From positions 62,001 to 126,000 of the forward strand of contig JAAYFD010000009.1 of the NCBI GenBank assembly GCA_012728415.1: 64,000 bases of DNA, written 5' to 3'. The notes below the pieces were generated by a model. That model saw nothing but the letters and a program-made list of their open reading frames with translations, made no database searches and was not told where the DNA came from. How positions within the stretch are numbered: position 1 is the stretch's first letter; each line of letters begins with the position of its first letter. The DNA comes from Gammaproteobacteria bacterium. Lineage in GTDB: Bacteria; Pseudomonadota; Gammaproteobacteria; Pseudomonadales; Pseudomonadaceae. This document shows positions 49,421 to 62,446 of this stretch, piece after piece. Both the position numbers and the translations under genes were made by a program.

Positions 49421-49449
49421 ATATGGGGTCTCCTTTGGCTCATTTCAAG
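49421..49449 (-). promoter_or_regulatory. Sigma-32 (RpoH) heat-shock promoter of htpG
   Basis: Minus strand CTTGAA-N15-CCCCATAT, matching the RpoH consensus CTTGAA...CCCCATNT at every position. It lies about 50 bp before the htpG start, just beyond the end of the upstream gene (stop at 49457). Confidence 0.9.
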
Positions 49450-49456
49450 AAGTTGA

Positions 49457-50440
49457 TCAACTTTCCAGCCGTATCTGTCCTATTTCGGCCGGTGCGACCT
49501 GAAACACTACAAACCCCGGTGCCTTCACCATCTGCCTGATTAGCAGCTCACCGTCTTCATTAAGACCCTGAAACTGGCCACGTATCTGGCGGCCGGCAAG
49601 CGTTTCAATCTGCACCGTCTGATGCAGATATACATCGGGATCAGACAATAGTCTCTCCAGAGAAAACTTGTTTACACCTGTTGATTTCTCAGCCTGTAAC
49701 TGCGTTTCCTGTTGGCTGACAGGCGCTTCAATCGCGAGTTTCCAGAGCGGGTCCGGCTGGACCTCTGCAGCCTCTATGTGCAAGCGGCCACTGACAAAAG
49801 CCGCCAGCCGTGAAGGCAGTGACAAATACAGCTGCCCTTGCAACCCGTCGTCCCCAGGCTGCAGCTGCAGTCTCAATGTGTAACCACGGGAAACTCGCCG
49901 TGCCTGCGGCTGACCCGTCCGGGCATCCTGCCAGAACACTTCGACGAGCGGCAGATCACCACTGTCTGTTGGCAAAATATCCAGCTTTAGGTGCTCATCA
50001 AGCAATGTCGCGCCATAGGCTGACAAGTCTAGGCGCACTTCCTTGCTGGCAATAAAGTCCTGGCCCTGGCGCAGAACGAGAATACCCCGCCTAAAAGAGA
50101 CCTGATCGGGCAAGAATGCCTGCCCTTGTACCTGCCCCTGAAGGACGTCAGCATCACTGTCTGCCAGCTCTTTCCAGTGGCCTTGCAGTAAACGCTCCAG
50201 CTGTTGTGGCTGCGTCTGCCCCAACTGCCACAGCCCACCGGCCAAAATGCCGAGGCCGGACACAAACACCAGAAGAGGCAGCAGCGCAACCCGCCCATTA
50301 ATCAGACCAGACAGCAGCGCCAGTGGTGGCAACACACCTGTCAATGCCCAGACCCAGTGCTCACGGGCGGTGCGCTGCCAAAGCCAGAGCCAGCCCAATA
50401 AGCACAGAACCATACCACCAAGGATCAATAATGCTGCCAT
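49457..50440 (-). CDS. Conserved membrane protein of unknown function
   Basis: 327 residues. Three N-terminal membrane segments (about residues 2-20, 27-45 and 50-72), then a soluble domain of about 250 residues with beta-strand character (VLQGQVQGQAFLPDQ; FRRGILVLRQGQDF; GYTLRLQLQPG) and a C-terminal piece VQIETLAGRQIRGQFQGLNEDGEL reminiscent of a small Sm-like or SH3-like barrel. I do not recognise the family. ATG 50440 is used, 13 bases after the brnQ stop; starts further upstream overlap brnQ. Probably co-transcribed with brnQ. Confidence 0.7.
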   Translation of the reverse strand: MAALLILGGMVLCLLGWLWLWQRTAREHWVWALTGVLPPLALLSGLINGRVALLPLLVFVSGLGILAGGLWQLGQTQPQQLERLLQGHWKELADSDADVLQGQVQGQAFLPDQVSFRRGILVLRQGQDFIASKEVRLDLSAYGATLLDEHLKLDILPTDSGDLPLVEVFWQDARTGQPQARRVSRGYTLRLQLQPGDDGLQGQLYLSLPSRLAAFVSGRLHIEAAEVQPDPLWKLAIEAPVSQQETQLQAEKSTGVNKFSLERLLSDPDVYLHQTVQIETLAGRQIRGQFQGLNEDGELLIRQMVKAPGFVVFQVAPAEIGQIRLES

Positions 50441-50453
50441 GCTACTGTTCCAG

Positions 50454-51764
50454 TCATGATAAGGCTTTTTGTGCAGCATACTGCCAGCGGTCACGGATCG
50501 TCATACCCGCAAGCACCAGCGCCACCGGCAACAGCCAGGCCATTTGCTGCCCGGCCAGCGGCAGGTAATCCAACAGGCTGCTTAGGCCGGTAAAACCGGC
50601 AGCAGAACTGGCATCAAGAATGCCGAACACCAGGGTTACCAGCATGGCAATCCGAATCACTGGCTGCGGGTTATACCACAATTTTTGCGCCAGGCTCAGC
50701 AGCACCAGCACAATAGCCAGCGGATATAAGCCTACCAGCACCGGGACTGATACCTTGATCAGCTGAGTCAGCCCCTGATTGGATACAGCCCAGCTAAACA
50801 AGGTAAAAAACACCACCGTACGTGAATAGCGGATACCCCAGAGTTGTTCAAAATACTCACCACATGCCACCAGCAAACCAGTTGCAGTAGTCAGGCACGC
50901 CAGGGTTATGACTACCCCCAAAAGCAACGAGCCCGGCACGCCGAACGCATGCTGCACATAGGCAGCCAGCACCTGCCCTCCATTGCTGGCTTCAGCCGCG
51001 ATACCGTAGCTGGTCGCCCCCAGGTAAAACAGCGACACGTATACCAGCGACAGACCAATCGCGGCGATAACGCCTGCCTGAATGGAGTACCGTGTCACCT
51101 TGTTGAGTTCGGTTACACCCTGTGAACGAATCGCAGCTGCAATCACCACACCAAACACCAGTGCACCCAGCGCATCCATGGTCAGGTAACCATCGAGAAA
51201 CCCGCTGCTCAGCGGGGTTTGGCTATAAGGCAACGCTCCCGGCCCCGGCAGCCCGGCAGGGCGAAATACAGCCGCCAACCCAAGCAATACCAACGCCAGC
51301 AGCAATACCGGTGTGATCAGCTGGCCTATACGCTCCAGAATCTTCCCCGGGCTCATCGCCAGATACAGCACTACAGCGAAGTACAGGCTGCTGTACAACA
51401 GCAAAGCCCACCAGCTGTGCTCAACAAAAGAGCCCAAGGCTATTTCGTAGGACACGACGGCCGTACGCGGTGTAGCGAACAGCGGACCAATAGCCAGATA
51501 AACGGCAATGGCAAAAGCAGTTCCAGCCAGCTTTCCCAGTGGCCGGGTCAGGCTTTGCAGCCCACCGCCAACCCGTGCCAATGCGACCACGGTCAGCAGC
51601 GGCAAACCAACTCCAGTCAATAAAAAGCCCAGCGTAACCAGCCACAGCTGGCCGCCAGACTGCAACCCGGCGGCGGCCGGAAATATGATATTGCCTGCGC
51701 CCAAAAACAATGCAAAGGTCATAAACCCAAGCGCCATGATTTGGGTTTTACCCAGCCCTTTCAT
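50454..51764 (-). CDS. brnQ: Branched-chain amino acid carrier BrnQ
   Basis: Cation-coupled importer of Leu, Ile and Val, LIVCS family, inner membrane. 436 residues and about twelve spans. The N-terminal FMTFALFLGAGNIIFPAAAG is the family signature; further on come GYLTMDALGALVFGVVIAAA and ACLTTATGLLVACGEYF. ATG 51764 follows GGGAAG; the open frame up to 51980 carries no homologous sequence. brnQ also lies beside the suc cluster in Pseudomonas. Confidence 0.94.
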   Translation of the reverse strand: MKGLGKTQIMALGFMTFALFLGAGNIIFPAAAGLQSGGQLWLVTLGFLLTGVGLPLLTVVALARVGGGLQSLTRPLGKLAGTAFAIAVYLAIGPLFATPRTAVVSYEIALGSFVEHSWWALLLYSSLYFAVVLYLAMSPGKILERIGQLITPVLLLALVLLGLAAVFRPAGLPGPGALPYSQTPLSSGFLDGYLTMDALGALVFGVVIAAAIRSQGVTELNKVTRYSIQAGVIAAIGLSLVYVSLFYLGATSYGIAAEASNGGQVLAAYVQHAFGVPGSLLLGVVITLACLTTATGLLVACGEYFEQLWGIRYSRTVVFFTLFSWAVSNQGLTQLIKVSVPVLVGLYPLAIVLVLLSLAQKLWYNPQPVIRIAMLVTLVFGILDASSAAGFTGLSSLLDYLPLAGQQMAWLLPVALVLAGMTIRDRWQYAAQKALS

Positions 51765-52076
51765 TACAAAACTTCCCGAAAAATTAAAGGCCCGCATTGT
51801 ACAGTTTTGTACCGCTTTCTGCTGCGCTTCTGTGTGTGAATACTGATGCAAATTACAGCAAATTGATTTTGATGGCCTGTTCGACCTTGCCGCCGGCCCT
51901 TCTCTGGCTGCAACAGCATTTTCTACTCGCTTCCCAGCACAGCCCGAATCACACGGGTGCCTGCACAACAGCCTGACCACGCAGGTGGATATTTAAGCGC
52001 TTAGTTTTGTCACACAACTGTAACTATTGCTCACTACACTTCTGTGGCAAGCCAATCATGAGTTGACGGAGTGTCA

Positions 52077-53735
52077 ATGCTGAACCGTGTAAAGATTCCG
52101 CTGCGTCTCGTGCTGCTGGGTGGTATCCCCATGACAGGACTGGTGCTCGTGCTGCTGTTGTCATTTCAGATATCAAGCAGCAAAGACCAACTGTTTGACC
52201 GGCTGTACCAAGATCACCTACTGGTCTTAAACGATATTTTGCTGGTACAACGCCTCGTACAAACCAGCGCACTGAACGAAATACGCCTGTACCGCACCGG
52301 CTGGGCCAGCGCTGACAATACGACGGCCAGCGTTAACGCCATACTTGAGCAGGCCAGCCAGCACTGGCTTGCCTACCAGCAGGCTCGTACGGACGCCAAC
52401 TCCGAACTGAACCAGCAGGCTGACCGCGAATTTGCCGACGCACTGGCGCTATATCAGGACTGGCTGCAACCCGTAGGCAGTGATGCGCTGAATATTCGTA
52501 TCCTCAACGACTCCACTGTCAACCATGAAGTGAGCGAGCAACTGGGTCGTTATGACCAAACGCTGAACCAGCTGATTCAGCATCAGCTGGATGCTGCTGC
52601 ACAAGTACAAGAGGAAGCCAGCGTCTTGACCAGCACCCTGGCGCAAGGCTATGTCTATGGCGGCAGCCTGCTGGTGTTAGGCTCGTTGCTATTGGCCTGG
52701 CGTATCCAGCGCTCGATCCAGCGTCCCTTGCAGGGGCTGCGTAATCTGATTTTGGCCATCGAGCAAGAAGCGGACCTGCGTCTGCGTGCCAAACCGATTG
52801 GCAACGATGAAGTGGCCCAAACTGCTGCCGCCCTCAACACCCTGCTCAACCACTTCCAGCAACTGATTCACAGCCTAGAACAAAGCGCCGGCAGACTCAG
52901 CGGCCATGCGGCTCGGGCGCAAACCATCAGCGAACAGGTCAGCCTCAGCAGCCAGCAACAAAACACGGAAGCCGGCCGGATGAAGTTATCGATCAACGAG
53001 ATGTCGCTGGCCATTCACGAGGTCGCACAGCGCTCCAGCGATGCAGCCAGCCTCGCCAACCAGGCCGATAACCTGTGCCAAGCGGGCGTGCAACAGGTCG
53101 GCGATAGCATGCACACCATCGAAAACCTAGCCCGACACATCGGCAGCACCAGTGACATCATCACGGCCCTGCACAGCCACTCAAGCAACATCAGCGGAGT
53201 ACTGGAAGTGATTCAGTCAGTCGCTGAGCAAATCAATTTGCTGGCCCTGAATGCCGCTATTGAAGCTGCACGGGCCGGGCCCGCCGGACGCGGCTTTGCC
53301 GTGGTGGCTGACGAAGTACGCAATCTCTCCAGAAGCACAGCCGCATCGATCACATCCATCCAGACACTGGTCGAACAGCTGCAAGCACAAGCCGGACTGG
53401 CCACCCAAGCTATGCTCGAAGCCCGCGAACAAGCGCAAAACAGTGTCGATTTTGCCATTGGCTCTAACCAAACCCTGCAAAACATTCGCGGCGCAGTACA
53501 GGAAATTTCCCGCTTAAACAGCAGCATATCTGTCGCCACAGAGCAGCAACAAGCAGCAGTGAGCGGCAATCTTGCAGGCATCGAAGCGCTGAATCTGTCT
53601 GTAAGCCAGCTTGATCAAGATGCTGGCGAGTCGCTGCGTATCAGCCAAGAACTGGCTGGACTGGCCAGCTCGTTGCGCAGCCATGTCTGCCAATACCACA
53701 CCCATATGGAGCCTGTCGCCCACCATGTCGCTTGA
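52077..53735 (+). CDS. Methyl-accepting chemotaxis protein
   Basis: Transmembrane chemoreceptor, 552 residues. TM1 about residues 10-30, a periplasmic helical-bundle ligand domain (about 35-185), TM2 about 190-210, HAMP (about 212-265), then the signalling hairpin with tip [18 protein letters not shown] and [16 protein letters not shown] (about 384-417). At the tip, the residues after ARAG are PAGRG where most receptors have EQGRG or similar. ATG 52077 has GGAG upstream. The ligand is unknown. The next gene starts inside its end (11-bp overlap). The 312-bp gap upstream (51765-52076) shows no clear site. Confidence 0.93.
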   Translation: MLNRVKIPLRLVLLGGIPMTGLVLVLLLSFQISSSKDQLFDRLYQDHLLVLNDILLVQRLVQTSALNEIRLYRTGWASADNTTASVNAILEQASQHWLAYQQARTDANSELNQQADREFADALALYQDWLQPVGSDALNIRILNDSTVNHEVSEQLGRYDQTLNQLIQHQLDAAAQVQEEASVLTSTLAQGYVYGGSLLVLGSLLLAWRIQRSIQRPLQGLRNLILAIEQEADLRLRAKPIGNDEVAQTAAALNTLLNHFQQLIHSLEQSAGRLSGHAARAQTISEQVSLSSQQQNTEAGRMKLSINEMSLAIHEVAQRSSDAASLANQADNLCQAGVQQVGDSMHTIENLARHIGSTSDIITALHSHSSNISGVLEVIQSVAEQINLLALNAAIEAARAGPAGRGFAVVADEVRNLSRSTAASITSIQTLVEQLQAQAGLATQAMLEAREQAQNSVDFAIGSNQTLQNIRGAVQEISRLNSSISVATEQQQAAVSGNLAGIEALNLSVSQLDQDAGESLRISQELAGLASSLRSHVCQYHTHMEPVAHHVA

Positions 53736-54517
53736 ACACGAGCTGCTGAGGATTCTCGGCCAGAAAAAAGTCAGCACCTGCTTTCAGCCTATTTTCCACA
53801 GTGACGGTCGTTCTCTGTACGCCTATGAAGCTCTCAGTCGCGGCCCCGACAACAGCAGTTTGCACCAACCGTTGCAGCTGTTTGCCCAAGCCAGACAACA
53901 GCAAAAGCTGTTTTGCATTAGAAAGCATCTGTCGCACTAACGCTATTAAGCAGTTCAGCAGCCAGCGCTTACCGGGCAAGCTGTTTCTCAATGTCACACC
54001 CGAAACCCTGCTACAGCCCGACCACCAGCGCGGCTTAACCTTAGAGCTGGTCAATAACTCTGGCATGAGCCCTGATCAAGTGGTGATTGAAATCACCGAG
54101 CACTCGCCCACCCACGACTACGAACTGATGCGGCGCGCGGTCTGTCACTATCAGCAGGAAGGCTTTTCAATTGCCCTGGACGATCTGGGTGCCGGCTACT
54201 CTAGTTTACGCCTGTGGTCGGAAGTGCGGCCCGAGTTTGTCAAGCTGGACCGGCACTTTGTCGACGGCATTGATCAGGACAGCTTCAAACGGGACTTTGT
54301 CAGTGCTTTGGTCAGTCTGGCCCGCTCGGTTAACAGCTTGGTCATTGCCGAAGGCATCGAGACCAGCGCTGAGTATCAGACACTATGCGCCATTGGCGTT
54401 GACTACCTACAAGGCTACTATTTTGCCCGGCCCGCACCCAGGCCAGAGCATTACCAATTTGCCCAATCAACGCCAGCCGGTCATTTCGGCCAGAGCCTGA
54501 CCAATATCGGTCAGTGA
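53725..54517 (+). pseudogene. EAL-domain c-di-GMP phosphodiesterase, frameshifted
   Basis: EAL enzymes cut c-di-GMP to pGpG. Start ATG 53725 ([17 protein letters not shown]) runs to FQPIFHSDGRSLYAYEALSR, then the frame is lost at a TTTT tract (53911-53914) and stops at 53940. The sequence resumes in another frame: ALESICRTNAI, LFLNVTPETLL, IEITEH, IALDDLGAGYSSLRL, EFVKLDRHF, VIAEGIETSAE, LQGYYFARP. Removing one T joins them. All catalytic residues (E, N, E, DD, K, E, Q) would then be present, so function is lost only by the shift. Its 3' end overlaps the antiparallel sucD by 51 bp. It may be a recent mutation or a sequencing error. Confidence 0.85.
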
Positions 54518-55342
54518 GCGTACCGTGCGCACGCCCGCCGCTTCCAGTGCGACAAACTTATCGCTGGCTGTGCCCTGACCCCCGGCAATAATCGCTCCGG
54601 CATGCCCCATACGTTTGCCAGCTGGGGCCGTTACCCCAGCAATATAAGCAACCACTGGTTTGGTGACGTGCTGTTTAATATAAACCGCTGCTTCTTCCTC
54701 GGCAGTACCGCCGATTTCACCAATCATGACAATTGCTTCGGTTTGTTCGTCGGCCTGAAATAGACTCAGCATGTCAACAAAGCTGGAGCCGGGAATGGGG
54801 TCACCGCCAATGCCAACACAGGTGGATTGGCCAAACCCAGCATCAGTGGTCTGCTTGACCGCTTCGTAAGTCAGCGTGCCCGACCGTGACACTATGCCCA
54901 CACGTCCTGGCAAATGTATGGTGCCGGGCTGTATGCCAATTTTGCATTCACCTGGCGTGATGATGCCCGGGCAGTTAGGGCCGATCAAGCGCACACCCAA
55001 CTCGTCACACTTGGCCTTGACCAGCAGCATATCTTGCACTGGAATCCCTTCGGTGATGCAGACTATCAGCGGAATACCGGCAAACGCCGCTTCCAATATC
55101 GAATCTTTACAAAATGCGGCCGGCACATAAATCACCGAAGCATTGGCACCGGTTTGCTGCACCGCCTCTTCCACGGTATTGAAGACAGGCAACCCCAAGT
55201 GCGTAATACCACCTTTGCCCGGCGTGACCCCACCCACCATATTCGTGCCATAGTCAATCGCCTGTTGCGAGTGAAAGGTGCCCTGCGTGCCAGTAAAGCC
55301 CTGGCAAATAACCCTGGTGTCCTTGTTGACCAAAATGCTCAT
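54467..55342 (-). CDS. sucD: Succinyl-CoA synthetase alpha subunit
   Basis: TCA cycle; forms ATP or GTP from succinyl-CoA with SucC. 291 residues. CoA-binding N-terminus ([19 protein letters not shown]), [17 protein letters not shown], and the phosphohistidine loop [17 protein letters not shown] (about residues 244-260). The first ATG overlaps the end of sucC by four bases. The last gene of the block, converging on the EAL pseudogene. Confidence 0.97.
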   Translation of the reverse strand: MSILVNKDTRVICQGFTGTQGTFHSQQAIDYGTNMVGGVTPGKGGITHLGLPVFNTVEEAVQQTGANASVIYVPAAFCKDSILEAAFAGIPLIVCITEGIPVQDMLLVKAKCDELGVRLIGPNCPGIITPGECKIGIQPGTIHLPGRVGIVSRSGTLTYEAVKQTTDAGFGQSTCVGIGGDPIPGSSFVDMLSLFQADEQTEAIVMIGEIGGTAEEEAAVYIKQHVTKPVVAYIAGVTAPAGKRMGHAGAIIAGGQGTASDKFVALEAAGVRTVRSLTDIGQALAEMTGWR

Positions 55343-56508
55343 GCCTTGCCCTCCGCTGCTGCTACCACCCGTTTTGCCGCCTCATCCAGACTCGGTGCGG
55401 GTATCGTATTAAGACCACTGGAAGCCAGCAAGGCTGCACCTTCTGCAGCACGGTTGCCTTCCAGCCTGACAACTACCGGCACGTCCACACCGACCTCTTT
55501 CACGGCTTCGATAATGCCTTCGGCAATCATGTCACAGCGGACGATGCCGCCAAAAATATTGACCAGAACCGCCCGCACCTTGTCATCAGCCAAAATGATC
55601 TTGAATGCTTCGGAAACCCGGCCGGTGGTTGTTCCGCCACCGACATCAAGGAAGTTTGCCGGTTCGCCGCCATAGAGACTCACCATATCCATGGTGCCCA
55701 TGGCCAGACCGGCACCATTGACCATGCAGCCAATATTGCCGTCCAGTGCTACATAGTTGAGCTCAAACTTGGCTGCCTGGGTTTCCCGCGGGTCTTCCTG
55801 AGTGACATCACGCAAAACACGCAGCTCGGGTTGTCGATACAGGGCATTGCCATCGACCGCCACCTTGGCATCCAGGCAGTGCAGCTTGCCATCCGCGCGC
55901 ACCACCAGCGGGTTAACCTCCAGCAGACTGAGGTCATTTTCTTCGAACAACCGGCACATGTTGACGAAAATATCGCTGAACTCGCGCACTTGGGAACCTT
56001 CAAGGCCCAGTTTGTAGGCCAACGCCCTGCCCTGAAATGGCTGCGCCCCTGTTAGTGGGTCAATGGCGGTACGAAAGATTTTCTCTGGTGTTTGTCTGGC
56101 TACTTCTTCGATGTCCACGCCACCCTCAGCACTGGCCAAAAACATCAACCGGCGTGTGCTGCGATCCACCAACACACTGAGATACAGCTCACGGGAGAAT
56201 TCGATACAAGGCTCAACCAGCAAACGATTGACCGGCTGCCCTTTGCTGTCTGTTTGGATAGAGATGAGCCGCTCGCCCAACCATTCCCGTGCAAACTCGG
56301 CGGCCTCATCAATACTGTGCACCATCCGCACCCCACCGGCCTTGCCGCGCCCGCCGGCATGCACCTGGACTTTAACCACCCAGCAATTACCGCCAAGGGT
56401 CTGACAAGCATGAACGACTTCGTCCACCGTGGTGCCGGTCATGCCCAGCGTAACGGGCAGCCCGTAGTCGGCAAACAGCTGTTTGGCCTGATACTCATGA
56501 AGATTCAT
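55339..56508 (-). CDS. sucC: Succinyl-CoA synthetase beta subunit
   Basis: ATP-grasp subunit, 389 residues. [35 protein letters not shown] and LEVNPLVV; the C-terminal [16 protein letters not shown] is the power-helix region. A strong AGGAG lies before the ATG. Transcribed with sucD; separated from lpd by a terminator. Confidence 0.97.
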   Translation of the reverse strand: MNLHEYQAKQLFADYGLPVTLGMTGTTVDEVVHACQTLGGNCWVVKVQVHAGGRGKAGGVRMVHSIDEAAEFAREWLGERLISIQTDSKGQPVNRLLVEPCIEFSRELYLSVLVDRSTRRLMFLASAEGGVDIEEVARQTPEKIFRTAIDPLTGAQPFQGRALAYKLGLEGSQVREFSDIFVNMCRLFEENDLSLLEVNPLVVRADGKLHCLDAKVAVDGNALYRQPELRVLRDVTQEDPRETQAAKFELNYVALDGNIGCMVNGAGLAMGTMDMVSLYGGEPANFLDVGGGTTTGRVSEAFKIILADDKVRAVLVNIFGGIVRCDMIAEGIIEAVKEVGVDVPVVVRLEGNRAAEGAALLASSGLNTIPAPSLDEAAKRVVAAAEGKA

Positions 56509-56580
56509 GCCGCACTTCTCCTACTGGTTGTAAGGTTGAGCTGAATTTCAATACTGACTATAGATACCACAAAAAGGCAT

Positions 56581-56608
56581 AAAAAAACCGCCCCGAAGGG
56601 CGGTTTTG
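56581..56608 (-). terminator. Terminator after lpd
   Basis: Minus strand AAAACCGCCC-TTCG-GGGCGGTTTTTTT: a GC-rich stem with a TTCG tetraloop and a T run, seven bases after the lpd stop and 73 bp before sucC. So sucCD must have its own promoter or depend on partial read-through. Confidence 0.93.
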
Positions 56609-56614
56609 CAAGGA

Positions 56615-59322
<2,708 letters not shown>

Positions 59323-59388
59323 GTTTTAATTCCTAAAAAATAGTTGTCACAGTAGTGTCGGCCGCACCTGTGGGTACGGCCTTTGCGG

Positions 59389-62223
59389 TCAAACAGTAAA
59401 TGCATCCTGTAGCAGTACTTCCTGCTCTTCGGCGTGCTGTGAAGGATAGCCACAAGCCGGAGATGCCGAAGCTACCCGGCCGGCATATGCCAGACTCAGC
59501 GAGCTGTTATATTCGCCAGCCACATTACGCATGTGATGCTGACTGCAGTACCAGGCTCCCTGGTTCATGGGCTCTTCCTGACACCAGACCAGACGCTTGA
59601 GGTTCGGGTACTTGGCCATTTCTGCCTCCAGATCCGGCTCCGGGAATGGATACAGCTGTTCAATACGAACAATCGCTGTATCCTCACGGCCTTCAGCCCG
59701 ACGCTTCTCCAGCAGCTCGTAATACACCTTGCCACTGCACATGATCATGCGCTCGACTTTGGCCGAATCCAGCTTGTCGATCTCTCCAATGACTGTCTGA
59801 AAAGAGCCGCTGGACAGGTCTTCAAGGGTAGATGTAGCCAGCTTGTGACGCAACAGTGACTTGGGCGTTAAGGCAATGAGCGGCTTGCGCAGCGGACGGA
59901 TGACCTGGCGGCGCAGCATGTGGTAAACCTGCGCCGGTGTGGTCGGAACACAAACCTGCATGTTGTGCTCGGCGCACAGCTGCAAAAAACGCTCCAGGCG
60001 TGCCGATGAGTGCTCGGGGCCCTGCCCCTCATAACCATGCGGCAGCAACAGGGTCAAGCCGGACAAGCGACCCCATTTGGTTTCACCACTGCTGATGAAC
60101 TGATCAATCACTACCTGTGCACCGTTGGCAAAGTCACCAAACTGGGCTTCCCAGATTACCAGTGCATTCGGCATCGTTCCGGCATAACCGTACTCAAATG
60201 CCAATACCGCTTCTTCAGAGAGGAATGAGTCGTGGATGGTGAACTGCGGCTGCTCATTCGACAGGTTTTGCAAACCAACATAGGTTTCGCCATTTTTCTG
60301 ATTGTGCAAAACAGCATGGCGATGAGAGAAGGTGCCGCGGCCAACATCTTGACCGGTAATCCGAATCGGATGGCCCTCATGCAGCAGTGTCGCGTAAGCG
60401 GCAATCTCGGCAAACCCCCAGTTGATCGGCAAGCCACCTGCAGCCATCTTGCGCCGGTCTTCCAGAATTCGGGATACCTGACGTTGAACCACAAAGCCCT
60501 CTGGAGTTTCCTGCAGCTTGGCGGTCAGCTCTTTCAGGGTCTGCAGGTCGAAGCTGGTGTCATGCTCGGCAGTCCACGCATGGCCCAGGTATGGGCTCCA
60601 GTCTACAAATAGCTCTTCGTTGGGTTCCATTACCAGGCTCTTGGCAACATGCTCGCCATTATCCAGAGCGTCACGATACTCTTCGACCAGCTGCTGTACC
60701 TGCTCTACCGTCTGTACTCCTTCTGCAATCAGTTGATCGGCATAGAGCTCGCGCGTGGTGCGCTGTTTGGTAATCTTCTGGTACATCAACGGCTGCGTGC
60801 CACTTGGCTCGTCCGCCTCATTATGGCCGCGACGGCGGTAGCAGACCAGGTCGATCACGATATCGCGCTTGAACTGCATGCGATAATCAACCGCCAGCTG
60901 TGCAGCAAAGATCACCGCCTCGGGATCATCACCGTTTACATGCAGGATAGGGGCCTGAATCATCTTGGCAACATCGGTCGAGTACTCGGTCGAACGGGTA
61001 TCTTCCTGTTTGTTGGTGGTAAACCCGACCTGGTTGTTTATAACGATGCGAATCGTGCCGCCCGTCTTGTAAGCACGGGTCTGGGACATCTGGAATGTCT
61101 CCATGACCACACCCTGGCCGGCAAACGCGGAGTCACCATGAATGGTGATCGGCAGGACTTTGTCACCAACCGGGTCTTTGCGGCGGTCCTGACGGGCGCG
61201 GACAGAACCCTCAACCACCGGAGACACAATTTCCAGGTGGGACGGGTTAAAAGCCATGGCCAAGTGAATTTCACCACCTGGAGTCATTACGTTGGACGAA
61301 AAACCCTGGTGGTATTTCACATCACCGGAGCTCAACCCCTCAACACGCTTGCCGTCAAACTCGTCAAACAGGTCTTGCGGGTTCTTGCCGTACGTGTTGA
61401 CCAGCACATTGAGACGGCCACGGTGGGCCATGCCAACGACAATTTCCTTGGTGCCGTACGAACCGGAACGCTGGATAAGCTCGTCCATCAACGGAATCAG
61501 GCTTTCACCGCCCTCCAGGCCAAAGCGTTTGGTCCCCGGGTATTTGGTACCCAGATACTTTTCCAGCCCTTCACCCGCAGTCAGGCGCTCAAGGATATGC
61601 TCTTTGACTTCTGCAGAAAATTGCGGGCGGCTGCGTACACTTTCGAGTCGCTGCTGAAACCAGCGGCGCTGTTCCGAGTCCACGATATGAGTGAACTCCG
61701 CACCAATGCTACGACAGTAGGTTTGCTGCAGCGCATCACGAATTTCGCGCAGACTGGCCTCCTGCTTGCCAATGGCCAGATCCGAAGTGTTAAACACAGT
61801 ATCCAGATCAGCATCGGTCAGGCCATAATGCTGAATGGTCAGGTCTGGCTGCACCGGGCGCACCCAGATACCAAGAGGGTCAAGATTGGCTGCCTGATGA
61901 CCGCGCATGCGATACGCCTGAATCAGACGCAACACTTCGACCTGCTTCTTGTCATGGTCGGAGCTTACAGTACCGGCTGATACAGGCTGGGCGCGACGCT
62001 GGTTTTTGGCCAACAAGATGAACTGTTCACGAACAGTTGCATGGGAAACATCAGAAGTTGCACTACCAGCCTCTGCCGGCAGCTTGTCAAAATAGGTACG
62101 CCACTCCTCAGGAACGGCATTTGGATCATGAAGATAGAGCTCATACAGCTCTTCTACGTAAGCAGCGTTGCCACCGGATAGGTGGGCGCTTTCCCACATG
62201 CGTTGCATAACGCTTTGTTGCAT
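59389..62223 (-). CDS. sucA: 2-oxoglutarate dehydrogenase E1
   Basis: Thiamine-diphosphate decarboxylase of the complex. 944 residues, the usual length. N-terminal helix LSGGNAAYVEELYELYLHDP (E2 binding), GMAHRGRLNVLVNTYGK, QVGFTTNKQEDTRST, and ThDP motif region HVNGDDPEAVIFAAQLAVDY, then the C-terminal half VGRGTFSHRHAVLHNQ. ATG 62223 follows AAGGGTGA; the open frame to 62364 is not supported. Confidence 0.97.
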   Translation of the reverse strand: MQQSVMQRMWESAHLSGGNAAYVEELYELYLHDPNAVPEEWRTYFDKLPAEAGSATSDVSHATVREQFILLAKNQRRAQPVSAGTVSSDHDKKQVEVLRLIQAYRMRGHQAANLDPLGIWVRPVQPDLTIQHYGLTDADLDTVFNTSDLAIGKQEASLREIRDALQQTYCRSIGAEFTHIVDSEQRRWFQQRLESVRSRPQFSAEVKEHILERLTAGEGLEKYLGTKYPGTKRFGLEGGESLIPLMDELIQRSGSYGTKEIVVGMAHRGRLNVLVNTYGKNPQDLFDEFDGKRVEGLSSGDVKYHQGFSSNVMTPGGEIHLAMAFNPSHLEIVSPVVEGSVRARQDRRKDPVGDKVLPITIHGDSAFAGQGVVMETFQMSQTRAYKTGGTIRIVINNQVGFTTNKQEDTRSTEYSTDVAKMIQAPILHVNGDDPEAVIFAAQLAVDYRMQFKRDIVIDLVCYRRRGHNEADEPSGTQPLMYQKITKQRTTRELYADQLIAEGVQTVEQVQQLVEEYRDALDNGEHVAKSLVMEPNEELFVDWSPYLGHAWTAEHDTSFDLQTLKELTAKLQETPEGFVVQRQVSRILEDRRKMAAGGLPINWGFAEIAAYATLLHEGHPIRITGQDVGRGTFSHRHAVLHNQKNGETYVGLQNLSNEQPQFTIHDSFLSEEAVLAFEYGYAGTMPNALVIWEAQFGDFANGAQVVIDQFISSGETKWGRLSGLTLLLPHGYEGQGPEHSSARLERFLQLCAEHNMQVCVPTTPAQVYHMLRRQVIRPLRKPLIALTPKSLLRHKLATSTLEDLSSGSFQTVIGEIDKLDSAKVERMIMCSGKVYYELLEKRRAEGREDTAIVRIEQLYPFPEPDLEAEMAKYPNLKRLVWCQEEPMNQGAWYCSQHHMRNVAGEYNSSLSLAYAGRVASASPACGYPSQHAEEQEVLLQDAFTV

Positions 62224-62404
62224 GCTAGTCACCCTTGATAAGGGAAACACTACCGGCATGGAAACTCGGCGACTCTTGAAGCCATCAAGCAGCGACTTCA
62301 ACAAGTCACTTGCGGATCCCGCAGATAGTCTGGGCCGTACCCAGGAGTCCCTGCTGGTCGTCAATAACTTTCAAAACACCTGGTAAGGTGTTTGTCATAG
62401 AGCC

Positions 62405-62432
62405 CATTTGCCCGGGCTAACCCGGGCAAATG
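62405..62432. other. Perfect hairpin between sdhB and sucA
   Basis: CATTTGCCCGGG-ctaa-CCCGGGCAAATG, twelve pairs, 15 bases after the sdhB stop. No T run follows on the minus strand, so it may act as an RNA stabiliser or weak attenuator between the sdh and suc parts of a common transcript. Confidence 0.7.
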
Positions 62433-62446
62433 AATTGCAACCTTGA

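Noticed and set aside
53905-53920. Programmed frameshift in the EAL gene
   Set aside because: No slippery heptamer of the usual form and no clear stimulating structure; a plain one-base change explains the break.
60649-61980. Open frame of 443 codons opposite sucA
   Set aside because: sucA is intact and conserved on the other strand; the opposite product has no recognisable pattern.
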